A stretch of DNA of 64,000 nt from Mycobacterium sp. JS623 (GCF_000328565.1 NC_019966.1:1612001-1676000), one strand, 5' to 3'; shown: positions 38,754 to 47,964, counted from the stretch's first letter. The notes: generated from the sequence alone by a model not told the origin. A program made the numbers and translations.

Positions 38754-40040
38754 TCAATTCGCCTGCGGCCATACGGCGTTCAACGAGTCGCTGCTTGTCG
38801 GCTTGGCCTGGATGCTGATGATTCGCCAGCCTTCGGGGCCGCGCACTACCTCGAAATGAGCAGCCAGTCTTTCGATCTCGCTGCCGTCGGTGCGACGGCG
38901 TGACCAGATCACTTCGACCGCTGCGCCGTTGGCGTGATAGGCCGATACTCTGAAGTCGGGCACTGCGGTGTCTCGGTAGTCTTCGGCGCGTAACCTGGTC
39001 TGCAACGCGTCCAACAGCGCCACTACAGAGGGCTTGTCAAGAAACCACCGGCTGCCTTCGTCGTCGCTCCAATTCAGCGGTGCGGACCAGTAATCGAGGA
39101 TGAACTCAGGCCCACGCGCGACCCTGCCGGCGCCGACTCCGATCCAGGTCGCCAGATAATCGGCGAAGAACCAGTTGGCGACCTCTTCTTCAGTCGTCTG
39201 CTCCGGCAGCAGCACGACAGCGGTATACCAGACTGGACCCACGTTCAGTCGATCCGGATAAAGCGCCACCATTGCATCGAAATACTCACGCGGACTCCGC
39301 TTTTCGGCGAGTAGCCGCCGTGCGTTGAGCAGGTAATCGCGGGTCTGCTCGATGGTCGCCGGGTCGTCGGGCAGTCCCTTGTTCTTGTGTCCGGCAACGA
39401 CAGCGGACGGCTGTAGCGCCGCGACCTTGTCCAACGCGACCAGCCAAGCGTCGATGCCGCCGCCAGCACTCTCCAGAAGATATTGATGGACTCCGTTGTA
39501 AACCACGTCGCCAGCGACGACCAGACCGATCGAAGGAACGTGTAATACCGTGGTGTCATCGGTGTCGGTGTGGCCGACCTCGACCGCGAGCAGCCGGTGA
39601 CCTTCCAGTTCGATCCCGTCGGCCGGCATTGTGCGGTAGTTCACCGGGCTAGGCGGAATCAGGCCGGGAAAGTCGACGTCCCACAGTTCGGCGCGGCCGA
39701 CAGTGCCCTGCTGATGCATCATCGCGATCGTGCCGGTGGTCGCATACGCCACCGCGTCGGGAAAGCGCTGTAGCAGAAGCTCGGTGCCAAACCAGTGATC
39801 ACCGTGCCCGTGGGTGGCGTATACGGCGGTCAGGTGTTTGCCAAATGCTTCGATCCAATCGCCGACGCGTTTCACCTGCTCGTAGGTGAACGGTGGATCG
39901 ACCAGGACGGCGTCGCGGTCACCGTAGATCAACGTGGAGGCGACCGGAGACGAGATGATCGGGCTGCCGTCGGGTAGTCGCTGCTCGCGGTGGCGTCGCA
40001 ACCCGTCATTGACCAGAACTTCGTAACGCAATTCGGACAT
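38754..40040 (-). CDS. Metallo-beta-lactamase fold fused to SnoaL-like domain
   Basis: Protein of 428 residues. Residues 1-285 are a metallo-hydrolase with ATHGHGDHWFG, VEVGHTDTDDTT, VAGDVVYNGVHQYL and VAGHKNKG, similar to the separate protein at 36374-37225. Residues about 295-428 (FFADYLATWIGVGAGRVARG, YHANGAAVEVIWSRRRTDGS, GPEGWRIISIQAKPT) are a SnoaL/NTF2-like module. A lactonase-like hydrolase joined to a cyclase/isomerase-like cone suggests two successive steps in one chain; the substrate is unknown. Confidence 0.83.
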   Translation of the reverse strand: MSELRYEVLVNDGLRRHREQRLPDGSPIISSPVASTLIYGDRDAVLVDPPFTYEQVKRVGDWIEAFGKHLTAVYATHGHGDHWFGTELLLQRFPDAVAYATTGTIAMMHQQGTVGRAELWDVDFPGLIPPSPVNYRTMPADGIELEGHRLLAVEVGHTDTDDTTVLHVPSIGLVVAGDVVYNGVHQYLLESAGGGIDAWLVALDKVAALQPSAVVAGHKNKGLPDDPATIEQTRDYLLNARRLLAEKRSPREYFDAMVALYPDRLNVGPVWYTAVVLLPEQTTEEEVANWFFADYLATWIGVGAGRVARGPEFILDYWSAPLNWSDDEGSRWFLDKPSVVALLDALQTRLRAEDYRDTAVPDFRVSAYHANGAAVEVIWSRRRTDGSEIERLAAHFEVVRGPEGWRIISIQAKPTSSDSLNAVWPQAN

Positions 40041-40059
40041 GTCATTATCTCCTTCAGAA

Positions 40060-40965
40060 TCAGGTGTTTTCGGGCTTGATGAGATGCGCGGTGAACCAAG
40101 CGATGGCCGCGCCGCTCGCTTCGTCGAACCGCTTCACGTACGGATCGAAATGATCGCCGTCGATGGTGACGAGCTTCTTTGGCTGCAAGGCCTTTTCATA
40201 GGCAGCCAGAGCGAGGTCGGTGACGGTGATGGTGTCGTGCAGGCCCACGACCATGAGCAGGGGTGTGGGCGAGACGCGGGTGATCCATGTGCCCGGCTCG
40301 TACATGCGGGCGGCGCGCGTCGACCGAAGTGTCATGATGTTTTCCCACATGCCGTCGGGCACCGGTTGGGTGTAGAACGCGATCGCCTCCGGTGACCGGT
40401 AGGCCGCAGGCACCGACGGGTCGGCGCTGACCACAGCCTGGGTGGCCGGTGGTGCGCCGCGGAACTGTTGGCGTTCGTCGTCGGCGAACGCCGCCTCCAA
40501 GGCCGGCACCTGGTCGGGCGCGACGCGTCGCAGGCCCTGTTGATAGCCGCTGATGGTGGGGACTTGCGCGACGACGGCCCGGAGCCGTCGGTCGGTGGCC
40601 CCCAGGACGATCGCGTGGCCGCCGGCATAGCTACTGCCCCACAGGCCGATCCGCTCGGGGTCTACGAACGGTTGGCTCTCCAGGAAAGAGATCGCCCGGC
40701 GCCAATCGGCGATCTGCACCCACGGGTCGATGTCGTTCCGCGGCGAGCCTTCGCTGGCCCCGAAGCCGCGGTGGTCGTGCACCAGAACCACGAATCCCGC
40801 TTCGGCGAAAGCCCTGGCGAAGCGCTCGAGCCCATGTTCTTTCACACCGGCGAAGCCGTGCGCCATGGTGATGGCCGGATAGGGACCAACGCCGTCGGGA
40901 ACAAACAGCCAGCCCCGCAGAATCACATCACCGTCGGCGGTGAATTCGACGTCTTGTCGGTGCAT
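40060..40965 (-). CDS. Alpha/beta hydrolase (dienelactone-hydrolase/acyl-peptidase like)
   Basis: Protein of 301 residues: AITMAHGFAGVKEHGLERFA, HDHRGFGASEGSPRNDIDPW, nucleophile in LWGSSYAGGHAI, Asp in GLHDTIT and His in GDHFDPY. It is the full-length relative of the hydrolase at 17301-18035. GGAAGGAACC precedes ATG 40965. It is the first gene of the operon running to 36374 and is divergent from the XRE/MmyB-type regulator, which is likely to control the whole set. Confidence 0.86.
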   Translation of the reverse strand: MHRQDVEFTADGDVILRGWLFVPDGVGPYPAITMAHGFAGVKEHGLERFARAFAEAGFVVLVHDHRGFGASEGSPRNDIDPWVQIADWRRAISFLESQPFVDPERIGLWGSSYAGGHAIVLGATDRRLRAVVAQVPTISGYQQGLRRVAPDQVPALEAAFADDERQQFRGAPPATQAVVSADPSVPAAYRSPEAIAFYTQPVPDGMWENIMTLRSTRAARMYEPGTWITRVSPTPLLMVVGLHDTITVTDLALAAYEKALQPKKLVTIDGDHFDPYVKRFDEASGAAIAWFTAHLIKPENT

Positions 40966-41069
40966 CGTCGGTTCCTTCCACGGGTCTTCAAGCGGCACAA
41001 CAACACGATGTCCGCACTTCGTCCGGATAGGAGAGACCGCAATGACCCTGGTATTGGGAGGAACAGGAT

Positions 41070-41075
41070 TACGCT
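41070..41075 (+). promoter_or_regulatory. -10 element of leaderless promoter (XRE regulator 1)
   Basis: TACGCT is followed by six bases and then the GTG start codon, as expected for a leaderless mycobacterial transcript. GGTATTGGGAGG lies 20 bases upstream (41050-41061) and recurs before the paralogous regulator at 49298. Confidence 0.5.
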
Positions 41076-41081
41076 CGGCTG

Positions 41082-41888
41082 GTGGCGGAGCGGGTCAACG
41101 CGCTTGGCGATTATCTGCGGGCCCGGCGTGAGCAGCTGCGGCCCGAAGACGTCGGGTTGGTGGCCGGCTCACGGCGAAGGGTAGCGGGCTTGCGCCGTGA
41201 GGAGCTGGCACTGCTGGCCGGGATCAGTGCCGATTACTACCTGCGCCTCGAACAGGGCCGCGACAAAAACCCGTCGGCCCAGATACTCGACGCGCTCGCG
41301 CGGGCGCTGCGACTCGACATCAAGGCCACCGAATATCTCCACCAGATCGCCAACCCGTCGACGGCACGACGCGATTACACGGGTGCCGAGGCGATGCCCG
41401 AGGGTACGCAGGAGCTGATCGATCAGTTCCCGATGCCTGCGATCGTGGCCAGTCGGTGCCTTGACGTGTTGGCGGCCAACGCTGTCGCCCAGGCCCTGTC
41501 GCCAGGCTTCGTGCCAGGGACGAACTTCCTTCGGTGGCGGCTGTTGGAACCCGCTGCCCGCGAGCTCTATGTCGATTGGGATGAAGCGACAGAGGTCGCA
41601 GTCAGCGGGCTGCGTGAAGCGGCTGGCGGCGATCCCGACGATCCGCGCTTACCGTTGTTGATCGACGAATTGTCCGCCGCCAGTGCACGATTCAGAGAAT
41701 TGTGGGCACGCGCGGATGTTGGCTACCGGGTAGGCGTCCTCCACATGCGCCATCCGAGGGTGGGCGACTTGTACCTGCACCGCTACCGGCTCAACATCCC
41801 GCACTCCGGCGGACAGCACATGCTGATCTATCACGCTGACCCTGGCAGCGACTCGGCCAGAGCCCTCGAGGCACTTCGGCAGACCTGA
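41082..41888 (+). CDS. XRE-type regulator with MmyB-like ligand domain, copy 1
   Basis: Regulator of 268 residues. Residues about 5-85 are an XRE HTH (LGDYLRARREQLRPEDVGLV, RRVAGLRREELALLAGISAD, YYLRLEQGRDKNPSAQIL); residues about 95-265 form the MmyB-like PAS-type ligand-binding domain (MPAIVASRCLDVLAANAVAQ, FRELWARADVGYRVG). It is a paralogue of the protein at 49298. GTG 41082 is chosen because a -10 element ends six bases before it. It is divergent from the hydrolase/lactamase operon. Confidence 0.88.
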   Translation: MAERVNALGDYLRARREQLRPEDVGLVAGSRRRVAGLRREELALLAGISADYYLRLEQGRDKNPSAQILDALARALRLDIKATEYLHQIANPSTARRDYTGAEAMPEGTQELIDQFPMPAIVASRCLDVLAANAVAQALSPGFVPGTNFLRWRLLEPAARELYVDWDEATEVAVSGLREAAGGDPDDPRLPLLIDELSAASARFRELWARADVGYRVGVLHMRHPRVGDLYLHRYRLNIPHSGGQHMLIYHADPGSDSARALEALRQT

Positions 41889-42020
41889 CGAAGGCTGTTC
41901 CCGCCACTACCAGGATCACCTGGGCCAGCTTGTGCATCGTGTTTCCGGAATCCGGAACACCTTCAGCGCGCTGATGGAGTGCGACATCGCACGAAAAGCG
42001 TTATGGAAACGGAGTTTCTC

Positions 42021-42473
42021 TTGTCCACCATTCACTTCCATCAGACCACCACGTCGACCCCAGAGCAGTTCGTCGCGGGACTCACCGACTTCGGACCAGG
42101 CCGCGAGAAGGTCTTTTCAAACAGCGCCGATTCCTACCTCAAGGTGCATCACCAGGGTGCCCGCGAGGCCGAGGTCACCGAGGGCTCAGGTGGTATATGG
42201 GAGCGTCTGCAATACGACTGGTCCGATCCCAACCACGTCAAGCTCACGACCACCGACTCGAACGTGTTCGGTGGCGCATCGGGCTACACCTACACGATGA
42301 CCCGGCAGCCCAACGGAAAGACCGACGTCGACGTCGTCATCGTCCGCGAAGGCAAGAACCTCAAAGGGCGGGTGCTCTCGGGCGTACTCGGCACTGTCGG
42401 CAAGGGTTCATTGCGAAAGGCTTTCGTCAAGAGCGTCAAAGCCATCGAAGCGCGCGGCGCGGCAGTCTCGTAG
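42021..42473 (+). CDS. SRPBCC family protein
   Basis: START/Bet v1-like protein of about 150 residues: STIHFHQTTTSTPEQFVAGL, EGSGGIWERLQYDWSDPNHV, TTDSNVFGGASGYTYTMTRQ, VLSGVLGTVGKG. TTG 42021 was chosen since the family begins at this point and ACGGAG stands just upstream; ATG 42003 is an alternative in frame. It is probably a hydrophobic-ligand binder. It precedes a TDT-type membrane protein by 13 bases, so the two form an operon. Confidence 0.75.
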   Translation: MSTIHFHQTTTSTPEQFVAGLTDFGPGREKVFSNSADSYLKVHHQGAREAEVTEGSGGIWERLQYDWSDPNHVKLTTTDSNVFGGASGYTYTMTRQPNGKTDVDVVIVREGKNLKGRVLSGVLGTVGKGSLRKAFVKSVKAIEARGAAVS

Positions 42474-42486
42474 GAAATTTCGAACC

Positions 42487-43488
42487 GTGTCGATGGAATC
42501 TCACGCCACCGAACGCAACCAATGGTTGCGCGTGTATCCGATTGCGCTCGGCCTAGGTGGTCTAGGCGGGGCGTGGCGTACGGCTGTCGGATTCGGCGCC
42601 CCCGGCTGGCCGGCAGTGAGCTTGGCGGCACTGTGCCTCGGCGTCTGGACGACGGTCACCGTCATGTACGTGGTGACGGGTCGCGGGGATCCACGGGCGT
42701 TCATCGCCGACTTGCGCCACCCGGACCAAGGCTTCGCGGTGGCCTACATTCCCTTGATTCCGCTGGTGCTCTTGGCGCAGGCCCCCCGCGCACGGACATT
42801 CAACGTCCTTGACCTTGCCGTTGCAGCGGTGTGGGCCATTGCGACGGCAGCGCTTGTGGCGCATTGGATCACGACGCCGCGGGAACGTCACGCCATCCAT
42901 CCCGGCTTCTCGTTGCCCGTTATTGGCGGACCCTTCATCGCCTGTATTTCGTTGCAGGCCAACGGCTGGCATTCTCTCGCTCAGGCGAGCTTCGCCATCG
43001 GAGTGCTCTTCTGGACGATGTTCGGTACCTTGATCGTTGGCCGCCTGATGACCGAGGAACGCCTCAGCGACGCGCGCTTTCCCACGTTAGCGGTGTTGAT
43101 GGTCCCCCCGGCCACTGCGAGCATCGCCTGGTTTGCGCTGAACGACAATCGGATCACCACGGTCGGCACCGGACTGGCGGGCGTGCTGGCCATGATGGCG
43201 CTCATCCAGCTGTTCATCCTTCCCGAGTACCTCCGCCGCCCGTTCACGATCTCCGCGTGGTCGTTCAGCTTCCCGTTGGCATCAACGGCGAACACCGTGT
43301 GCCACTGGGCGATTGCGGCACCTAATCCTGAGAGTCGGTTGCTCGCCTGGGTGACGCTGGTGATCGCCACCGTGGTTATTGGATTGCTCGCCGGCCTCAC
43401 GATATGGAAGGGGTTGACGGTGCGCCGCCCGCCAAATCGATCCCGACAAACTCACCATCCCCGTCTTCGCGCGCTCGCTGATCTATGA
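42487..43488 (+). CDS. TDT/SLAC1-type membrane transporter-like protein
   Basis: Integral membrane protein of 333 residues with about ten hydrophobic segments and charged loops at DPRAFIADLRHPDQGFAVAY, a hallmark of the tellurite-resistance/dicarboxylate transporter family (TehA, SLAC1). The GTG start has no strong Shine-Dalgarno. The last ~25 residues (RRPPNRSRQTHHPRLRAL) are basic and read across the start of an MDR dehydrogenase remnant in another frame, so the natural C-terminus has probably been replaced. Confidence 0.8.
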   Translation: MSMESHATERNQWLRVYPIALGLGGLGGAWRTAVGFGAPGWPAVSLAALCLGVWTTVTVMYVVTGRGDPRAFIADLRHPDQGFAVAYIPLIPLVLLAQAPRARTFNVLDLAVAAVWAIATAALVAHWITTPRERHAIHPGFSLPVIGGPFIACISLQANGWHSLAQASFAIGVLFWTMFGTLIVGRLMTEERLSDARFPTLAVLMVPPATASIAWFALNDNRITTVGTGLAGVLAMMALIQLFILPEYLRRPFTISAWSFSFPLASTANTVCHWAIAAPNPESRLLAWVTLVIATVVIGLLAGLTIWKGLTVRRPPNRSRQTHHPRLRALADL

Positions 43489-43711
43489 AACAAAGACCGT
43501 TCGGGGGGTTTGGCTGTTCCGCTGGTTCACCGAGACCCCGAAGGATCGGATTGCTGTAGCGATCGACCGGACAATTCAGCTCGCCGACGGCGGCGCGTTG
43601 CGCGTGCCGGAGGGCCAGCCGATCCCCGTCGAAAAGTTCAGCGAAGCCGTCTATTTGGCCGAAGCCCCCGCGCACGGGGCCAAACCGCTGCTGGTGTTCG
43701 AACCGCTGTAG
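43439..43711 (+). pseudogene. Medium-chain dehydrogenase/reductase, C-terminal remnant
   Basis: In the frame DPDKLTIPVFARSLIYETKT, VRGVWLFRWFTETPKDRIAV, LADGGALRVPEGQPIPVEKF and SEAVYLAEAPAHGAKPLLVF the last 90 residues of a quinone-oxidoreductase/enoyl-reductase-type MDR protein are plain. The first ~230 residues are gone. The frame stays open for a further 47 codons after the TAG (43712-43852), possibly another fragment. The truncation point falls inside the 3' end of the TDT-type gene. Confidence 0.65.
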
Positions 43712-43894
43712 GCAGACATATCCGGCAAACCGGAGCTGACGGCCGCAGAGAAGATCGCCGATGCCCTGCCGAGCACCGCCGACGGCGAACAAGCGCCCGG
43801 ACACGTTGGCCAGCCGCCGCGTCACGCGAAGCGCCGTCCGCCGACCGTTAAGTGAGGGCCTGGCGCTCGGTGATGAAGGTGGTGCCGCTGGTGT

Positions 43895-44788
43895 TTACCT
43901 CCGGTCAGGCAGTTCGGCGTACGCGATGCCGGTGAGGTTGCCTTGCAGGGCACGGATGGGGCGGTGACCGGATCCGTCCAGCGCCGCGATCCAAATGTTG
44001 CCGCCCAGGTCGGTGACGAACATCCGGTTGTGTTCTGGGTCTAACGCGATGCCGATGCCCTCCATCAGGTGCGTCGCCACGGTCTTGATCTCGCTCCTGC
44101 CGATATCGTCTAGCGGAGCCCGGTTGACGGTGTTGCCGTTCGGCGGGTCGCCACGGTCGGTCCAGTACAACGTCCTTGTGGTGTGGTCGATTTCGAGATC
44201 GATCGGCTCGGGCAGGTCTTTGAACACCACCTCGATATCGCTGCGGCGCGTCGCGGATTCGCCCGCCGGAACATCGATCCCTGCGCGCAGAATCCGGCCG
44301 AACCCGGCATCGCTCGGACCCTTCTGGGTCCAGTACAGATGCCCGCCAACGTGGTCGACGGTGACGCCGACACACCAGTTCGTCTCGTCGCGGCGGTCCT
44401 CGTCGCCGTCCCCGGCCTGCACCAACGTCTCGACGTTCGACCCGTCCAGGTCGCAGCGCATCACTCGCATTCCTTCGCGGTCACCCCAGTACAACTTGCG
44501 GCCATCCAGGTCCAGATGAAGCTGCTTGGGGGTGTAGGTGCCTCCGCTCGGGACGATGGTGGTGCGGTCGTGCCCGTCGAGGTCTGTCCGCTCGATCGAG
44601 CCGTCGTTGGCCGACGGCACCCCCATGTTGGTCCAATAGATATGCCCGGCCGCCACGTCGACTGCGATACCGTCGGGGACCCGGCAGCCGGCGACAATGA
44701 CCGTCTTACCGGAGCCATCGGGATTGATCGAGAACAGTCGGCCGCCGCTGGCTTCGAGCACGAACAGTTTCTCACTGAGGGTTGTCAT
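43895..44788 (-). CDS. YWTD-repeat six-bladed beta-propeller protein
   Basis: Protein of 297 residues built of LDL-receptor class-B-like repeats with YWTN, YWGD, YWTQ and YWTD motifs at about 42-residue spacing (IYWTNMG, LYWGDRE, LYWTQKG, LYWTDRG), the last two blades being diverged. No signal peptide is seen, so a cytosolic lactonase-like or binding role is possible. ATG 44788 has AGAGGACC upstream. It lies 163 bases downstream of the beta-oxidation-like operon on the same strand and may belong to it. Confidence 0.8.
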   Translation of the reverse strand: MTTLSEKLFVLEASGGRLFSINPDGSGKTVIVAGCRVPDGIAVDVAAGHIYWTNMGVPSANDGSIERTDLDGHDRTTIVPSGGTYTPKQLHLDLDGRKLYWGDREGMRVMRCDLDGSNVETLVQAGDGDEDRRDETNWCVGVTVDHVGGHLYWTQKGPSDAGFGRILRAGIDVPAGESATRRSDIEVVFKDLPEPIDLEIDHTTRTLYWTDRGDPPNGNTVNRAPLDDIGRSEIKTVATHLMEGIGIALDPEHNRMFVTDLGGNIWIAALDGSGHRPIRALQGNLTGIAYAELPDRR

Positions 44789-44951
44789 CGTTGGTCCTCT
44801 CGGTTTGAACAGCTTGGGATTCGAGACGTTCGTCATGGAGACGAGTTGAGCGTGATGCCAAAACAGCAGCGCTCAGTGATGTGGCACGCATGTAGTCCGC
44901 GACGACGAATGTTATTGGCGTCATTGACAACACGCCTCAGCATGGTTGCTC

Positions 44952-45902
44952 CTACCCGAGGGGTGGCTGGTGCTTGGCTCGCGTGGCGATCAAATCGCAC
45001 AGCATCTCGTCACGATGCGCGGCGAGCTGGTCGATCGACTGGCCGTCCGCTTCTTCGAGGACACCTTTGATGATCTGTTGCTGAAGCTCCGGGGTGAGGA
45101 CGGGGTTTCCGAGCCCCGGCCACCCGGCCGCCATACGCGGCATCAGGGTATCCATGAAATGCTGGATCCCGCCCTGACCGCCGCCGAGGTGCCACAGCAG
45201 ATTGGGACCCATGACGCCCCAACGCAATCCGGGCCCCCACGACACAGCGTCGTCTGCGTCGGCGACGTCGAGCACGCCCTCGCTGATCAGATAGACCACC
45301 TCCCGGTAGAGCGCCGACTGGATGCGGTTCGCGACGTGGCCCGGCAGCTCCTTCTTCAGATGAATGGGCTTCTTTCCGATCGAGGCGTAGAAGTCCATCG
45401 CGTCATAGACCGTCTCTGGGTCGGTCTTCGCCCCGCCCACGACCTCGACTAGGGGGATGATGTGTGGCGGGTTGAAGGGGTGGCCGATGACGGTTCGCTC
45501 CGGACGCCGGCATTGGGCCTGCATGACGCTCATCGTGATGCCTGACGAGCTCGAGGCGATGATCGCGTCGGGCGGCGTCCCCTCGTCGATGTCGGCGAAC
45601 AGTTTGACTTTCAGTTCTGGACGCTCGGGCGCGTTCTCTTGGACGAAGTCAGCGTCGGCGAGGGCCGCCGACAGGTCCGAGGTGAACTTCAAGCGATCCG
45701 GGGAGGCTCCGGGGGCGAGACCCAGCGTCGTCACGGCATCCCATGCGCCCTCGACGTAGGACCGCAGCGCCGCGTCTGCGCCCGGAGCCGGATCGGTGGC
45801 CGTCACATCGAACCCGTGGGCAAGGTAGTGCGTCGCCCAACTCGCACCGATAGTTCCTGTACCGACAATTGCAATGCGCTCCAATGGCTTTGGCAGTGTC
45901 AT
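44952..45902 (-). CDS. 3-hydroxyacyl-CoA dehydrogenase family protein
   Basis: NAD-dependent dehydrogenase of 316 residues: IAIVGTGTIGASWATHYLAH binds NAD, FVQENAPERPELKVKLFADI, SSSSGITMS with the catalytic Ser, GHPFNPPHIIPLVEVVGG with the catalytic His, and PGHVANRIQSALYREVVYL in the helical C-terminal domain. It fits L-3-hydroxyacyl-CoA or carnitine-type dehydrogenase. Its operon partners supply the acyl-CoA dehydrogenase, hydratase and CoA-transferase steps. Confidence 0.88.
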   Translation of the reverse strand: MTLPKPLERIAIVGTGTIGASWATHYLAHGFDVTATDPAPGADAALRSYVEGAWDAVTTLGLAPGASPDRLKFTSDLSAALADADFVQENAPERPELKVKLFADIDEGTPPDAIIASSSSGITMSVMQAQCRRPERTVIGHPFNPPHIIPLVEVVGGAKTDPETVYDAMDFYASIGKKPIHLKKELPGHVANRIQSALYREVVYLISEGVLDVADADDAVSWGPGLRWGVMGPNLLWHLGGGQGGIQHFMDTLMPRMAAGWPGLGNPVLTPELQQQIIKGVLEEADGQSIDQLAAHRDEMLCDLIATRAKHQPPLG

Positions 45903-45932
45903 GACTGTTGACTCCTTTAGTTGGTCGGTCTG

Positions 45933-46715
45933 TTAGCGCCCGTGCCACACGGGTGCACGCTTTTCGGCGAACGCCAGGGCGCCTTCGCGGGCGTCCTCGC
46001 TGTCCAGCAGGCCGGACGCGCTCTCGGCCTGGCGCTTGAACGCCTCGACGTCATTCAGGCCCTGCGTTTCCCGCAGAACCTGCTTCACCCTCGCCAACGC
46101 AAGCGGTGCATTCACAGCGATACGCTGAGCAAGCTCCTGCGCTCCGGCCAATGCCCCGCCTGGTGAAGTCAGTTCACTGAGAAGGCCGTACTGGTTGGCG
46201 TCGATAGCCGAAATCGGCTCGCCGGTCAGCAGCACCTTCAGAGCGACGTGGTAGGGGAGTCGCTGCGGCAGGCGGATCACGCCGCCCTCGCCTGCGATGA
46301 GCCCCCTCTTCACCTCGGTCAGCCCGAATTTCGCGTTGTCCGCCGCGACGATCAGGTCGCAGGCCAGCGCCATTTCGAAGCCACCGCCTAATGCCCATCC
46401 CTCGACGGCCGCGATTAGCGGCTTGCGGACCACTGCCTGGGTGAGCCCGCCGAATCCACGACCGGGAAGGATCGGGGTCTGTCCCCGCGCGAACGCCTTC
46501 AAGTCCATGCCTGCACTGAACGTCCCGCCGGCGCCGGTGAGTACCCCAACCGCCAGCGTCGGATCCGCGTCAAGGACATCCAGCGCGGACGCGAGATGCT
46601 CTGCGACGTCGCGGCTGACTGCGTTCTTCTGCGCCGGACGGTTGATGGTGATCGTCAGCACTGAATGATAGCGGTCGGTGAGCACCAAATCCGTCGCTAC
46701 TTCGGTTGTGGTCAT
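45933..46715 (-). CDS. Enoyl-CoA hydratase/isomerase family protein
   Basis: Crotonase of 260 residues: VLTITINRPAQKNAVSRDVA, GAGGTFSAGMDLKAFARG for the CoA/oxyanion loop, VEGWALGGGFEMALACDLIV, and ADNAKFGLTEVKRGLIAGEG with a Glu at the usual acid/base position. The start overlaps the CoA-transferase stop (46712-46715, ATGA). It is 30 bases upstream of the dehydrogenase gene. Confidence 0.9.
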   Translation of the reverse strand: MTTTEVATDLVLTDRYHSVLTITINRPAQKNAVSRDVAEHLASALDVLDADPTLAVGVLTGAGGTFSAGMDLKAFARGQTPILPGRGFGGLTQAVVRKPLIAAVEGWALGGGFEMALACDLIVAADNAKFGLTEVKRGLIAGEGGVIRLPQRLPYHVALKVLLTGEPISAIDANQYGLLSELTSPGGALAGAQELAQRIAVNAPLALARVKQVLRETQGLNDVEAFKRQAESASGLLDSEDAREGALAFAEKRAPVWHGR

Positions 46716-47953
46716 CTCGCGGTCTCCTGTTCTGCGGCAAAGGGAATCGCCTTCTGCTCCCGTAGCTGGTTGATTTCATCCGCGCTGAATCCCAGATCTG
46801 CGAGGACTTCGGTGTTGTGCTCGCCGTGCTCGGGTGCGCCCTGGGACGGCGCCCTTGGTAGCCCGCGCAGAGTGATCGGATTGTTGACCGTGAACTCCAG
46901 GTCTCTGGCGCCTTCGATCGGCACGACGATGTTGGCCGCGCGCAACTGCGGATCCTTGGCCGCCTCTTCGGGCGTTTTGACAACGCCGTAGGGAATGCGG
47001 GCCTCGTCGAGCACCTTCTTCCAGTGCGCCAACGGCTGCTTCCTGAACTCCGCGTCGAGTAGGTGGGCCAACTGTGAGGCGTGCTGACCGATGGTCTTCG
47101 GGTCGGCGAAGCGCGAGTCGGACAACAAATCAGACCGCCCGATCGCTTTGGCCAATGCCGGCCAAGCCGACTGCCTGGCGGCCAGCATGAACCAACGGTC
47201 GTCCTGGCTTTGGTACGGGTTGGTCATCGCGTTCACCGGCGCAGTGCGGTCGTGCAGCTCGTACGGCTTGCCGCCCGCAAGCGCCGCCGACACCAGAGTT
47301 CCTGTCGCCCATACTCCGGTCGCCAACAAAGAGGTGCCGACATTGGCACCCCGCCCTGTGCGTTCCCGGTGGTACAGCGCGGTCGTGATCGCGGCGTAAA
47401 TGGCGGTGGCCGTGGTGTAATCGCCGCTACCCCATGGCGGCGACGTCGGTGCGGCACCCGCGTCGCGGGTCGACGCCAGCAGCCCGCTGCGTGACCAAAA
47501 CGCGGTCAGGTCGAACCCTGGCAGTCTGGCATCCGGTCCGGCATCCCCGAACCCGGTGATGTCGGCGTAGATGATCCGCGGATTCCAGCCCGACACTTCC
47601 TCATAGCCCAAATGCAAGGCCTCGCGGGTGCCGTGCGGGTAGTTGGTGATCAATACGTCGGCCCATTCGACCAGACGCTTGAGGATCTTCGTCCCGCCTT
47701 TTGACTTCAGATCGATCGCCATGCCGCGTTTGTTGCGATTTGCCAAATGCCAGCTGTAGTTTCCCGGGGCCGCGGGGCTTGGTGGCACCGAGCTCAGCAG
47801 TCGCTGCGGGTCGCCCATTCCTGGTGGCTCGACCTTGATGACGTCCGCACCGAAGTCGGACAGCATCGTCGCTGCAGCTGGGGCCGCGATGAAGCTCGCT
47901 ATTTCAACGACTTTCAGGCCGCCGAACACGGATTGCTCTGTCTGCTTTGCCAT
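46712..47953 (-). CDS. Family III CoA-transferase (CaiB/BaiF)
   Basis: Protein of about 413 residues: GLKVVEIASFIAAPAAATML, SDFGADVIKVEPPGMGDP, NRNKRGMAIDLKS, and the catalytic Asp in PGFDLTAFWSRSG. Such enzymes move CoA between acyl groups to activate an acid. ATG 47953 is placed 8 bases after AGAGG; ATG 47959 is too close to that site. It stands between the acyl-CoA dehydrogenase and hydratase genes. Confidence 0.9.
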   Translation of the reverse strand: MAKQTEQSVFGGLKVVEIASFIAAPAAATMLSDFGADVIKVEPPGMGDPQRLLSSVPPSPAAPGNYSWHLANRNKRGMAIDLKSKGGTKILKRLVEWADVLITNYPHGTREALHLGYEEVSGWNPRIIYADITGFGDAGPDARLPGFDLTAFWSRSGLLASTRDAGAAPTSPPWGSGDYTTATAIYAAITTALYHRERTGRGANVGTSLLATGVWATGTLVSAALAGGKPYELHDRTAPVNAMTNPYQSQDDRWFMLAARQSAWPALAKAIGRSDLLSDSRFADPKTIGQHASQLAHLLDAEFRKQPLAHWKKVLDEARIPYGVVKTPEEAAKDPQLRAANIVVPIEGARDLEFTVNNPITLRGLPRAPSQGAPEHGEHNTEVLADLGFSADEINQLREQKAIPFAAEQETAR

Positions 47954-47964
47954 TTCCATCACCT

